This document shows positions 6,690 through 13,039 of a DNA stretch of 13,055 nt, in pieces. This stretch comes from an uncultured Enterobacter sp. (GTDB taxonomy: Bacteria > Pseudomonadota > Gammaproteobacteria > Enterobacterales > Enterobacteriaceae), in NCBI GenBank assembly GCA_946477805.1, contig CAMKZP010000043.1:1-13055 (forward strand), given 5' to 3'. A model generated the notes under the pieces. It was given only the letters and a program-made list of their open reading frames with translations. It had not been told where the DNA came from and searched no databases. Position 1 is the stretch's first letter. The number at the start of each line of letters is the position of its first letter. The position numbers were made by a program, and so were the translations under genes.

Positions 6690-6705
6690 TGTGATTAACA
6701 TCTTA
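6690..6705. promoter_or_regulatory. CRP-like site at the gatY promoter
   Basis: TGTGA-TTAACA-TCTTA matches the CRP consensus TGTGA-N6-TCACA at 8 of 10 positions, with one perfect half site. Its centre (6697.5) is about 40 bp from the predicted start, near the -41.5 of class II promoters. The known E. coli gat operon is catabolite-controlled, which agrees. Confidence 0.5.
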
Positions 6706-6709
6706 AAAA

Positions 6710-6753
6710 TGAAAGGTGCGAAAGCGAAGGAAAATATACGAAAGAATCGAAAG
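6710..6753. promoter_or_regulatory. Candidate distal GatR operator array upstream of gatY
   Basis: Repeated hexamers on the plus strand: TGAAAG at 6710, CGAAAG at 6719, CGAAGG at 6725, CGAAAG at 6739 and CGAAAG at 6748, with a degenerate GGAAAA at 6729. Leaving out 6725, the steps are 9, 10, 10 and 9 bp, so the elements face one side of the helix. The same word is phased upstream of gatR. It lies just upstream of the CRP-like site and ends one base before the T tract of the garD terminator. Binding by GatR is inferred. Confidence 0.5.
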
Positions 6754-6754
6754 C

Positions 6755-6782
6755 AAAAAAAAGCATGGCCTGAGCCATGCTT
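6755..6782 (-). terminator. Intrinsic terminator of garD
   Basis: Perfect 9-bp stem AAGCATGGC (6761-6769) and GCCATGCTT (6774-6782) with a 4-base loop. On the minus strand it is followed by eight T (6762-6755). It begins about 20 bases after the garD stop and insulates the gat operon, which lies downstream on the same strand. The plus strand lacks a T tract, so the element is one-directional. Confidence 0.88.
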
Positions 6783-6801
6783 AAAGAGGTTTACTGCAAT
6801 A

Positions 6802-8373
6802 TCACGTCACCGGTGCCGGGTTAAACACCGCCAGCTGGTTATGTAAGCCCCACCGATCGGAAAAGGTTTTCTTCCGTCCACTCGCTACGTCCAGGATGAA
6901 GTGGAACAGCTTCCAGCCCACATCCTCAATGCTCTCTTCCCCGGTGGCGATGGTGCCCGCGTTAATGTCCATTAAGTCATACCAGCGGTTTGCCAGCTCG
7001 GTGCGGGTCGCCATTTTAATCACAGGAACCGCCATCAGGCCGTACGGCGTGCCGCGCCCGGTGGTAAAGACCTGAACCGTGATGCCGGACGCCACCTGCT
7101 GGGTACCGCAAACAAAATCGCTGGCAGGCGTTGCCGCGTAGATCAGCCCGCGCCTGGTCGGGCGCTGGCCCGGAGAGAGCACTTCCACAATCGCGCTCTG
7201 GCCAGATTTGGCAATCGATCCAAGGGCCTTCTCCACCACGTTCGCCAGGCCGCCTTTCTTATTGCCCGGAGACGGGTTGGCGCTGCGGTCGGTTTGCCCC
7301 ATATCAAGATAGTTATCGTACCAGGCCATCTCTTCCAGCAGGCGCTTGCCCACCTCTTCATTGACCGCGCGCGGCGTGAGCAGGTGGATGGCGTCACGCA
7401 CCTCGGTGACTTCAGAGAACATCACCGTGGCGCCGCAGCGCACGAACAGATCGGACGCATAGCCCACCGCCGGGTTAGCGGTAACGCCGGAAAACGCATC
7501 GCTGCCGCCGCACTGGGTACCCACAACCAAATCAGAGGCCGGGCAGGTTTCGCGCTGGCGTTTGTTTAGCTTGTCCAGATGGCGTTCGGCGACCTGGAGA
7601 ATATCGTCAACCATCGATCTAAAGCCGACGTGGTGTTCGTCCTGCAGGCGAACAATGCTGGCATCGTCCACCGGAATCGCTTTCACATCCTCCGTGCCCT
7701 GCAGCAGGCGCTCAGGCTGCAGTTTTTCACAGCCCAGGCCAATTACCATCACCTCGCCGCCAAAGTTCGGGTTGAGGGCGATATTGTGGATGGTGCGGAT
7801 AGGCACTACCGCCGCGGGCGCGTTAATCGCCACGCCGCAGCCGTAAAGGTGGTTCAGGCCCACCACACCGTCAACGTTAGGGTATTTCGGCAGCAGGTCG
7901 CGCTCGATGATCTTCACCACGTAATCGACCACGCCCGCCACGCAGTGAACGCTGGTGGTAATGCCGAGCAGGTTTTTAGTGCCCACGCTGCCGTCCGCGT
8001 TGCGGTAGCCTTCGAAGGTGTAGCCTTCCAGCGGCGGCAGCGGCTCGGGCACGCGGGTCGCCAGCGGCAGGGTGTTCAGCGGCGGCGCTTTGGGTAGCTC
8101 AACCAGCGACTCCTCAATCCAGCTCCCCTGCGGGATAGCGCGCACGGCATAGCCAATCACTTCACCGTAGCGCACGATCTCACCGTGAGCCGGGATATCC
8201 ACCAGCGCAACTTTATGCCCCTGAGGAATATGCTCAATCAGCTCCAGCCCGTCCGGGAACCTGGTTCCCGCTTTTAAGCCGTTGTCGTTAACAATAATCG
8301 CCACGTTATCGGTGTCGTGTACTTTTATATAGAACGCCGTCGGCGATGCTTGTCGAATTTCAATGTCGGCCAT
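6802..8373 (-). CDS. garD: GarD, galactarate dehydratase
   Basis: A 523-residue enzyme, the same length as E. coli GarD. It dehydrates meso-galactarate to 5-dehydro-4-deoxy-D-glucarate, the first step after uptake. Residues about 14-90 form the N-terminal SAF-like domain. The catalytic part of the UxaA/altronate-dehydratase family follows, with GTKN (131-134), HLYGCG (175-180), QCGGSDAFSGVTANPAVG (287-304), SPGNKKGG (368-375) and the FTTGRGTPYG loop (436-445). The metal-dependent mechanism is known for the family; I cannot assign individual metal ligands with certainty. The gene is divergent from garPLRK across a 412-bp control region and has its own terminator. Its Shine-Dalgarno GGAG (8385-8388) is 11 bases from the ATG, rather far. 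No damage is seen. Confidence 0.96.
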   Translation of the reverse strand: MADIEIRQASPTAFYIKVHDTDNVAIIVNDNGLKAGTRFPDGLELIEHIPQGHKVALVDIPAHGEIVRYGEVIGYAVRAIPQGSWIEESLVELPKAPPLNTLPLATRVPEPLPPLEGYTFEGYRNADGSVGTKNLLGITTSVHCVAGVVDYVVKIIERDLLPKYPNVDGVVGLNHLYGCGVAINAPAAVVPIRTIHNIALNPNFGGEVMVIGLGCEKLQPERLLQGTEDVKAIPVDDASIVRLQDEHHVGFRSMVDDILQVAERHLDKLNKRQRETCPASDLVVGTQCGGSDAFSGVTANPAVGYASDLFVRCGATVMFSEVTEVRDAIHLLTPRAVNEEVGKRLLEEMAWYDNYLDMGQTDRSANPSPGNKKGGLANVVEKALGSIAKSGQSAIVEVLSPGQRPTRRGLIYAATPASDFVCGTQQVASGITVQVFTTGRGTPYGLMAVPVIKMATRTELANRWYDLMDINAGTIATGEESIEDVGWKLFHFILDVASGRKKTFSDRWGLHNQLAVFNPAPVT

Positions 8374-8436
8374 TGTTCAGTATTCTCCAGCAAAGTGTCT
8401 GATAATAAATGCAGCCAGATAGGTATTTATTTTCTT

Positions 8437-8466
8437 ATTGTAGAAATAAAGGCGCTGCTTTCTTAA
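8437..8466 (-). promoter_or_regulatory. Candidate garD promoter
   Basis: On the minus strand, TTAAGA (8466-8461, four of six to TTGACA) and TACAAT (8442-8437, five of six to TATAAT) are separated by 18 bp. The start would be near 8430, giving a leader of about 57 bases. The CRP site centre at 8505.5 would then lie about 75 bp upstream, an upstream activating position. Other AT-rich -10 alternatives exist nearby. Confidence 0.35.
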
Positions 8467-8497
8467 ATAAAGAATGTCAGGACTTTGATGATAAAAA

Positions 8498-8513
8498 TGT
8501 GATCCATATCACT
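8498..8513. promoter_or_regulatory. Strong CRP site in the garD-garP region
   Basis: TGTGA-TCCATA-TCACT matches the CRP consensus at 9 of 10 core positions. It lies 124 bp from the garD ATG and 272 bp from the garP ATG, so it could serve garD directly and garP only from a distance or with other proteins. Confidence 0.7.
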
Positions 8514-8515
8514 CC

Positions 8516-8541
8516 CTAAAGCGAGACGTCACGCGCTTTAG
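8516..8541. promoter_or_regulatory. Operator-like palindrome next to the CRP site
   Basis: Perfect 8-bp arms CTAAAGCG (8516-8523) and CGCTTTAG (8534-8541) with 10 bases between them, starting 2 bp after the CRP site. There is no T tract, and the arms' centres are 18 bp apart, which suits a dimeric regulator. CdaR is a natural candidate from pathway knowledge, but the assignment is inference. Confidence 0.4.
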
Positions 8542-8580
8542 CCGCTAATGGCTGATTCTGTGCATCAGCGCCCAGTGCTT

Positions 8581-8596
8581 TGTGCATATGCTCAAA
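8581..8596. promoter_or_regulatory. Weak CRP-like site
   Basis: TGTGC-ATATGC-TCAAA matches the CRP consensus at 8 of 10 core positions. It lies 189 bp upstream of the garP ATG. In AT-rich DNA a match like this may be chance. Confidence 0.3.
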
Positions 8597-8748
8597 TTAT
8601 TATTGATTCACCCTTGGATAATTGAGCGTTATTACAATGTGCAGCCACCCGCTGATGTTTATACTGAATCACGATTTCATTACGCTTGGTTAATTACCTG
8701 ATATTGCCTGCTATCGATAAATAATCAGGAAATAGTCTTTCTTAAAAT

Positions 8749-8760
8749 TATAAATATAAC
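8749..8760 (+). promoter_or_regulatory. Candidate -10 region for garPLRK
   Basis: TATAAA (8749-8754) and TATAAC (8755-8760) each match TATAAT at five of six positions. Neither has a recognisable -35 box at 16-18 bp, consistent with an activator-dependent promoter. The leader would be about 20-25 bases, followed by GAGGAA and the garP ATG. Confidence 0.4.
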
Positions 8761-8785
8761 TATCGATGTGCCTGAGGAAATAAAC

Positions 8786-10120
8786 ATGATACTGGATACC
8801 ACCGTAGAATCGAAAAAGGGTGTACCCACCCGCTATTTAATTCTGCTGATAATATTTATCGTCACGGCCATTAACTATGCTGACCGCGCCACGCTGTCGA
8901 TTGCCGGCACGGAAGTGGCGAAAGAGCTGCAGCTCAGCGCCGTCTCAATGGGGTATATCTTCTCCGCATTCGGCTGGGCCTATCTGCTGATGCAAATCCC
9001 CGGCGGCTGGCTGCTCGACAAGTTCGGTTCCAAAAAGGTCTATACCTACAGCCTGTTCTTCTGGTCGCTGTTCACCTTCCTGCAGGGCTTTGTGGATGTC
9101 TTCCCGCTGGCCTGGGCGGGCGTATCTATGTTCATCATGCGCTTTATGCTCGGTTTCTCCGAAGCGCCGTCATTCCCGGCGAACGCCCGTATCGTGGCGG
9201 CCTGGTTCCCGACCAAAGAGCGCGGCACCGCGTCTGCGTTATTTAACGCGGCGCAGTATTTCTCGCTGGCGATCTTCTCCCCGCTGCTGGGCTGGCTGAC
9301 CTTCGCCTGGGGCTGGGAGCATGTCTTCACCGTCATGGGCGTGATTGGCTTCGTGCTGACCGGCGTATGGGTAAAGTACATTCATAACCCGACCGACCAT
9401 CCGCGGATGTCAGAGCAGGAGCTGAAGTTCATCACCGAAGGCGGGGCCGTGGTCGATATGGATCACAAAAAGCCGGGCGTACAGGCGGCAGCCGGTCCGA
9501 AACTCCACTACATCAAACAGTTATTGACCAACCGCATGATGCTGGGCGTCTTTTTTGGTCAATACTTTATCAACACCATCACCTGGTTCTTCCTGACCTG
9601 GTTCCCGATTTATCTGGTTCAGGAAAAGGGCATGTCGATTCTGAAGGTAGGCCTGGTGGCATCCATTCCCGCGCTGTGCGGCTTTGCGGGCGGCGTGCTG
9701 GGCGGGGTGTTCTCGGATCATCTGATAAAGCAGGGCAGGTCGATTACCCTGGCGCGTAAGCTGCCGATTGTGCTGGGCATGCTGCTGGCGTCGTCCATCA
9801 TCCTGTGTAATTACACCAACAACACCACGCTGGTCGTGGCCCTGATGGCGCTGGCGTTCTTCGGCAAAGGCTTCGGCGCGCTGGGCTGGCCGGTGATTTC
9901 CGACACCGCGCCAAAAGAGATTGTTGGCCTGTGCGGCGGTGTGTTTAACGTCTTTGGTAACGTGGCGTCCATCGCGACGCCGCTGGTCATTGGTTATCTG
10001 GTCAGTGAACTGCACTCGTTCAACGCGGCACTGATATTCGTTGGCTGTTCAGCGTTGATGGCGATGGTCTGCTACCTGTTCGTGGTAGGCGACATCAAAC
10101 GTATGGAATTGCAGAAATAA
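8786..10120 (+). CDS. garP: GarP, galactarate/glucarate:proton symporter (MFS)
   Basis: A 444-residue inner-membrane transporter of the major facilitator superfamily (anion:cation symporter group), known to import galactarate, glucarate and glycerate. The N-terminus is cytoplasmic, and the first membrane segment is at about 17-32, followed by NYADRATLS (30-38). The inter-helix MFS motif is GGWLLDKFGSKKV (73-85). A long loop near 210-240 (VVDMDHKKPG) divides two six-helix halves, and DTAPKEIVGLCGG is recognisable late in the chain. I start at ATG 8786, not at the upstream in-frame GTG 8768. The Shine-Dalgarno GAGGAA (8774-8779) lies just before this ATG, and the protein then has the E. coli start (MILDT) and length. 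It is the first gene of garPLRK; garL follows after 15 bp. Confidence 0.96.
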   Translation: MILDTTVESKKGVPTRYLILLIIFIVTAINYADRATLSIAGTEVAKELQLSAVSMGYIFSAFGWAYLLMQIPGGWLLDKFGSKKVYTYSLFFWSLFTFLQGFVDVFPLAWAGVSMFIMRFMLGFSEAPSFPANARIVAAWFPTKERGTASALFNAAQYFSLAIFSPLLGWLTFAWGWEHVFTVMGVIGFVLTGVWVKYIHNPTDHPRMSEQELKFITEGGAVVDMDHKKPGVQAAAGPKLHYIKQLLTNRMMLGVFFGQYFINTITWFFLTWFPIYLVQEKGMSILKVGLVASIPALCGFAGGVLGGVFSDHLIKQGRSITLARKLPIVLGMLLASSIILCNYTNNTTLVVALMALAFFGKGFGALGWPVISDTAPKEIVGLCGGVFNVFGNVASIATPLVIGYLVSELHSFNAALIFVGCSALMAMVCYLFVVGDIKRMELQK

Positions 10121-10135
10121 GCAAAGGTATAAGCG

Positions 10136-10906
10136 ATGAGTAACGATATCTTCCCGAACAAGTTTAAGGCAGCCCTTGCGGCGAACCAGATCCAGATTGG
10201 CTGCTGGTCTGCCCTGGCAAACCCCATCAGCACCGAAGTGCTGGGCCTGGCCGGTTTCGACTGGCTGGTACTGGACGGCGAACATGCGCCGAACGATATC
10301 AGCACCTTTATCCCACAGCTGATGGCGCTGAAGGGCAGCCAGAGTGCGGCGGTGGTACGCGTCCCGACTAACGAGCCGGTGATCGTCAAGCGTCTGCTGG
10401 ATATCGGCTTCTATAACTTCCTGATCCCGTTTGTGGAAACGGAAGAAGAGGCGGTGCAGGCCGTGGCCTCAACCCGCTACCCGCCGGAAGGCATTCGCGG
10501 CGTGTCCGTATCGCACCGCGCCAACATGTTTGGCACCGTGCCGGACTACTTCGCTCAGTCCAACAAGAACATCACCATCCTGGTGCAGATAGAGAGCCAG
10601 CGGGGCGTCGATAACGTCGATGCCATCGCCGCCACCGACGGCGTCGACGGCATCTTCGTTGGCCCAAGCGACCTGGCGGCCGCATTCGGCCACCTGGGCA
10701 ATGCCGGTCATCCGGACGTGCAGCGCGCCATTCAGCACATCTTTGCCCGCGCCAAAGCGCACGGCAAACCCTGCGGCATTCTGGCCCCGGTGGAAGCGGA
10801 CGCGCGCCGCTACCTGGAGTGGGGCGCGACCTTTGTGGCCGTCGGCAGCGACCTCGGCGTATTCCGCGCCGCCACGCAGAAATTAGCTGACGCTTTTAAA
10901 AAATAA
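10136..10906 (+). CDS. garL: GarL, 5-keto-4-deoxy-D-glucarate aldolase
   Basis: A 256-residue class II aldolase of the HpcH/HpaI family, the same length as E. coli GarL. It cleaves 5-dehydro-4-deoxy-D-glucarate to pyruvate and tartronate semialdehyde, using Mg2+. The catalytic histidine is His50 in VLDGEHAPND. Metal-binding acidic residues lie in LVQIESQRG (Glu about 153) and FVGPSDLAAAFG (Asp about 179). The substrate-binding motif RVPTNEP is at about 75. EGIRGVSVSHRANMFG matches the family. The ATG is preceded by AAAGG. It takes the GarD product and feeds GarR, its immediate neighbour (20-bp gap). Confidence 0.97.
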   Translation: MSNDIFPNKFKAALAANQIQIGCWSALANPISTEVLGLAGFDWLVLDGEHAPNDISTFIPQLMALKGSQSAAVVRVPTNEPVIVKRLLDIGFYNFLIPFVETEEEAVQAVASTRYPPEGIRGVSVSHRANMFGTVPDYFAQSNKNITILVQIESQRGVDNVDAIAATDGVDGIFVGPSDLAAAFGHLGNAGHPDVQRAIQHIFARAKAHGKPCGILAPVEADARRYLEWGATFVAVGSDLGVFRAATQKLADAFKK

Positions 10907-10926
10907 CCATCATTGAGGAAAAGATT

Positions 10927-11817
10927 ATGACGCTGAAAGTAGGCTTTATTGGCTTAGGGATCATGGGCAAACCCATGAGCAAAAACCTCATTAAAGCAGG
11001 TTACTCGCTGGTGGTTTTAGACCGTAATTCAGACGCCGTGGCAGAAGTGATGGCAGCCGGTGCCGAAGCGGCCACCACGGCCAAAGCGGTTGCCGAGCAG
11101 TGTGATGTGATCATCACCATGCTGCCAAACTCCCCGCACGTGAAAGAGGTTGCGCTGGGTGAAAACGGCATTATCGACGGTGCCAGGCCGGGTCTGGTGG
11201 TAATTGATATGAGTTCTATCGCCCCGCTGGCAAGCCGTGAAATCAGCGACGCGCTGAAGGTGAAAGGCGTTGATATGCTGGATGCGCCGGTGAGCGGCGG
11301 CGAGCCAAAGGCCATCGACGGTACGCTGTCAGTCATGGTCGGCGGTGACAAGGCGATTTTCGACAAATACTACGACCTGATGAAAGCGATGGCCGGTTCC
11401 GTGGTGCACACCGGTGAAATCGGCGCAGGTAACGTCACCAAGCTGGCGAACCAGGTGATTGTGGCCCTGAACATTGCGGCGATGTCTGAGGCGCTGACCC
11501 TGGCTACCAAGGCAGGCGTGAACCCGGATCTGGTTTACCAGGCGATCCGCGGCGGCCTGGCGGGCAGCACCGTGCTGGATGCCAAAGCGCCGATGGTTAT
11601 GGATCGTAACTTTAAGCCCGGCTTCCGTATCGACCTGCACATTAAAGATCTGGCGAACGCGCTGGACACCTCTCACGGCGTGGGCGCACAGCTGCCGCTG
11701 ACCGCTGCGGTCATGGAGATGATGCAGGCGCTGCGCGCGGATGGGCTGGGTACGGCCGACCACAGCGCGATTGCGTGCTACTACGAAAAACTGGCGAAGG
11801 TGGAAGTGACTCGCTAA
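10927..11817 (+). CDS. garR: GarR, tartronate semialdehyde reductase
   Basis: A 296-residue reductase of the beta-hydroxyacid dehydrogenase family. It reduces tartronate semialdehyde to D-glycerate with NAD(P)H. The Rossmann motif GFIGLGIMGKPM is at 6-17. The substrate-binding DAPVSGG is at 119-125. The catalytic lysine is Lys172 in GNVTKLANQ. KDLANALDTSHGVGAQLPLT is the conserved C-terminal helix region. The start MTLKVGF has GAGG (10915-10918) 8 bases upstream; E. coli is usually annotated two residues shorter at MKVGF, and there is no ATG at that place here. Expression probably continues into garK through a gap holding a REP element. Confidence 0.97.
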   Translation: MTLKVGFIGLGIMGKPMSKNLIKAGYSLVVLDRNSDAVAEVMAAGAEAATTAKAVAEQCDVIITMLPNSPHVKEVALGENGIIDGARPGLVVIDMSSIAPLASREISDALKVKGVDMLDAPVSGGEPKAIDGTLSVMVGGDKAIFDKYYDLMKAMAGSVVHTGEIGAGNVTKLANQVIVALNIAAMSEALTLATKAGVNPDLVYQAIRGGLAGSTVLDAKAPMVMDRNFKPGFRIDLHIKDLANALDTSHGVGAQLPLTAAVMEMMQALRADGLGTADHSAIACYYEKLAKVEVTR

Positions 11818-11826
11818 TGACGTCCT

Positions 11827-11857
11827 GCCCGGTGGCGCTTTGCTTACCGGGCCTACG
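11827..11857. repeat. REP element between garR and garK
   Basis: GCCCGGT (11827-11833) pairs perfectly with ACCGGGC (11846-11852) around GGCGCTTTGCTT, followed by CTACG. This is the classic enterobacterial REP layout. It starts 9 bp after the garR stop. No T tract follows, so it more likely stabilises the upstream mRNA or gives partial termination than ends the operon. Confidence 0.88.
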
Positions 11858-11893
11858 GTCCAGGCCGGATCCGTGCTGTAACAGGCTACAACT

Positions 11894-13039
11894 ATGAAAA
11901 TCGTAATCGCTCCAGACTCTTATAAAGAAAGCCTTTCTGCCACCGAGGTAGCTCAGGCGATAGAAAAAGGATTTCGGGAAATCTTCCCCGATGCACTTTA
12001 TGTTTCTGTGCCTGTTGCTGACGGTGGCGAAGGGACAGTCGAAGCGATGATTGCCGCCACTCAGGGCGCGGAACAGCACGCCGTCGTGACCGGCCCGCTG
12101 GGGGAAAAGGTCAACGCCTGCTGGGGGATGTCCGGCGACGGCAGCACGGCGTTTATCGAGATGGCAGCCGCCAGCGGTCTGGCGCTCGTGCCTCCCGCGC
12201 AGCGTAACCCCCTCGTCACCACCTCACGCGGCACCGGGGAGCTTATCCTCAGCGCGCTGGATAAAGGCGCGCGCAACATTATTATCGGCATCGGCGGCAG
12301 CGCCACCAACGACGGCGGCGCTGGCATGATGCAGGCGCTGGGCGCGAAGCTTACGGATGCGAACGGTACCGAGATCGGCGACGGCGGCGGCGCGCTGATG
12401 GCCCTGAACAACGTTGATGTTACTGGGCTGGATGCCAGGCTGAAGGGCTGCACAATCCGCGTGGCCTGCGACGTCACCAACCCGCTGGTGGGAGAAAAAG
12501 GGGCGTCACGCATTTTTGGCCCACAAAAAGGGGCGAGCGAGGGGATGATCCTCGAGCTGGACGCTAATCTCAGCCACTACGCGGATATGATCAAAAAATC
12601 CCTGCACATTGACGTTAAGCACGTGCCGGGGGCGGGCGCTGCGGGCGGAATGGGCGCTGCGCTAATGGCATTCCTCGGCGCAGAGCTGAAGAGCGGGATA
12701 GAGATTGTCACCCAGGCGCTTAACCTCGAAGAGCATATCCACGACTGCACCTGGGTGCTGACGGGTGAAGGGCGGATCGACAGCCAGAGCATTCACGGTA
12801 AAGTACCCGTTGGCGTGGCGAACGTCGCCAAAAAATACCATAAGCCGGTGATCGGGATTGCCGGCAGCCTGACGACGGACGTCGGCGTGGTGCACCAGTA
12901 CGGCATCGACGCCGTATTCAGCGTGCTGACCAGCATCGGCTCGCTCGAAGAGGCGTTCCGCGGCGCTTATGACAACATTTACCGCGCCTCACGCAATATC
13001 GCCGCCACTTTGCAGGTGGGGATGCACACCCAAGGGTGA
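11894..13039 (+). CDS. garK: GarK, glycerate 2-kinase
   Basis: A 381-residue kinase of the GarK/GlxK family, the same length as E. coli GarK. It phosphorylates D-glycerate with ATP to 2-phosphoglycerate, which enters lower glycolysis. Visible motifs are APDSYKESLSA (6-16), VADGGEGTVEA (41-51), the glycine-rich IGIGGSATNDGGAG (131-144), CDVTNPLVG, FGPQKGAS, PGAGAAGGMGAAL and GEGRIDSQS. The ATG is preceded only by AGG at 11883-11885, with 8 bases between, a weak Shine-Dalgarno. The 76-bp gap after garR contains a REP element. These two features suggest lower output than from garPLR. The stop is 16 bases before the window edge, so the operon's terminator is not visible. Confidence 0.97.
   Translation: MKIVIAPDSYKESLSATEVAQAIEKGFREIFPDALYVSVPVADGGEGTVEAMIAATQGAEQHAVVTGPLGEKVNACWGMSGDGSTAFIEMAAASGLALVPPAQRNPLVTTSRGTGELILSALDKGARNIIIGIGGSATNDGGAGMMQALGAKLTDANGTEIGDGGGALMALNNVDVTGLDARLKGCTIRVACDVTNPLVGEKGASRIFGPQKGASEGMILELDANLSHYADMIKKSLHIDVKHVPGAGAAGGMGAALMAFLGAELKSGIEIVTQALNLEEHIHDCTWVLTGEGRIDSQSIHGKVPVGVANVAKKYHKPVIGIAGSLTTDVGVVHQYGIDAVFSVLTSIGSLEEAFRGAYDNIYRASRNIAATLQVGMHTQG

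Larger units (their letters stand above)
8374..8785. promoter_or_regulatory. Divergent control region between garD and garP
   Basis: This AT-rich 412-bp stretch has no credible gene. It holds a strong CRP site (8498-8513), a weaker CRP-like site (8581-8596), an operator-like palindrome (8516-8541), a possible garD promoter (8437-8466) and an AT-rich garP -10 region (8749-8760). TGTGCA occurs three times (8559, 8581, 8638), and CTATCGAT twice (8711 and 8760). In E. coli the gar genes are activated by CdaR (SdaR); its gene is not in this window. I cannot name the CdaR site, since I do not recall a firm consensus. Confidence 0.75.

Noticed and set aside
6710..6753. CRISPR-like or other tandem repeat array
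   Set aside because: The units are 6-bp words with about 4-bp gaps, far too short for CRISPR, and the placement at a promoter fits an operator.
7579..8097. 172-codon open frame on the plus strand opposite garD
   Set aside because: Antisense to well-conserved garD coding sequence, with low-complexity composition rich in Ala, His, Val and Arg. No Shine-Dalgarno or recognisable motif.
8768..8785. Upstream GTG start adding six residues to GarP
   Set aside because: The Shine-Dalgarno GAGGAA falls inside this extension and is well placed for the ATG at 8786; the shorter protein matches the known family start and length.
8374..8785. Possible small RNA or riboswitch in the garD-garP gap
   Set aside because: Hairpin-forming arms exist, but I see no terminator with a T tract and no riboswitch core that I recognise.
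9521..10015. 164-codon open frame on the minus strand opposite garP
   Set aside because: Complement of conserved membrane-segment codons, giving a Gln/His/Arg-rich chain; no supporting signals.
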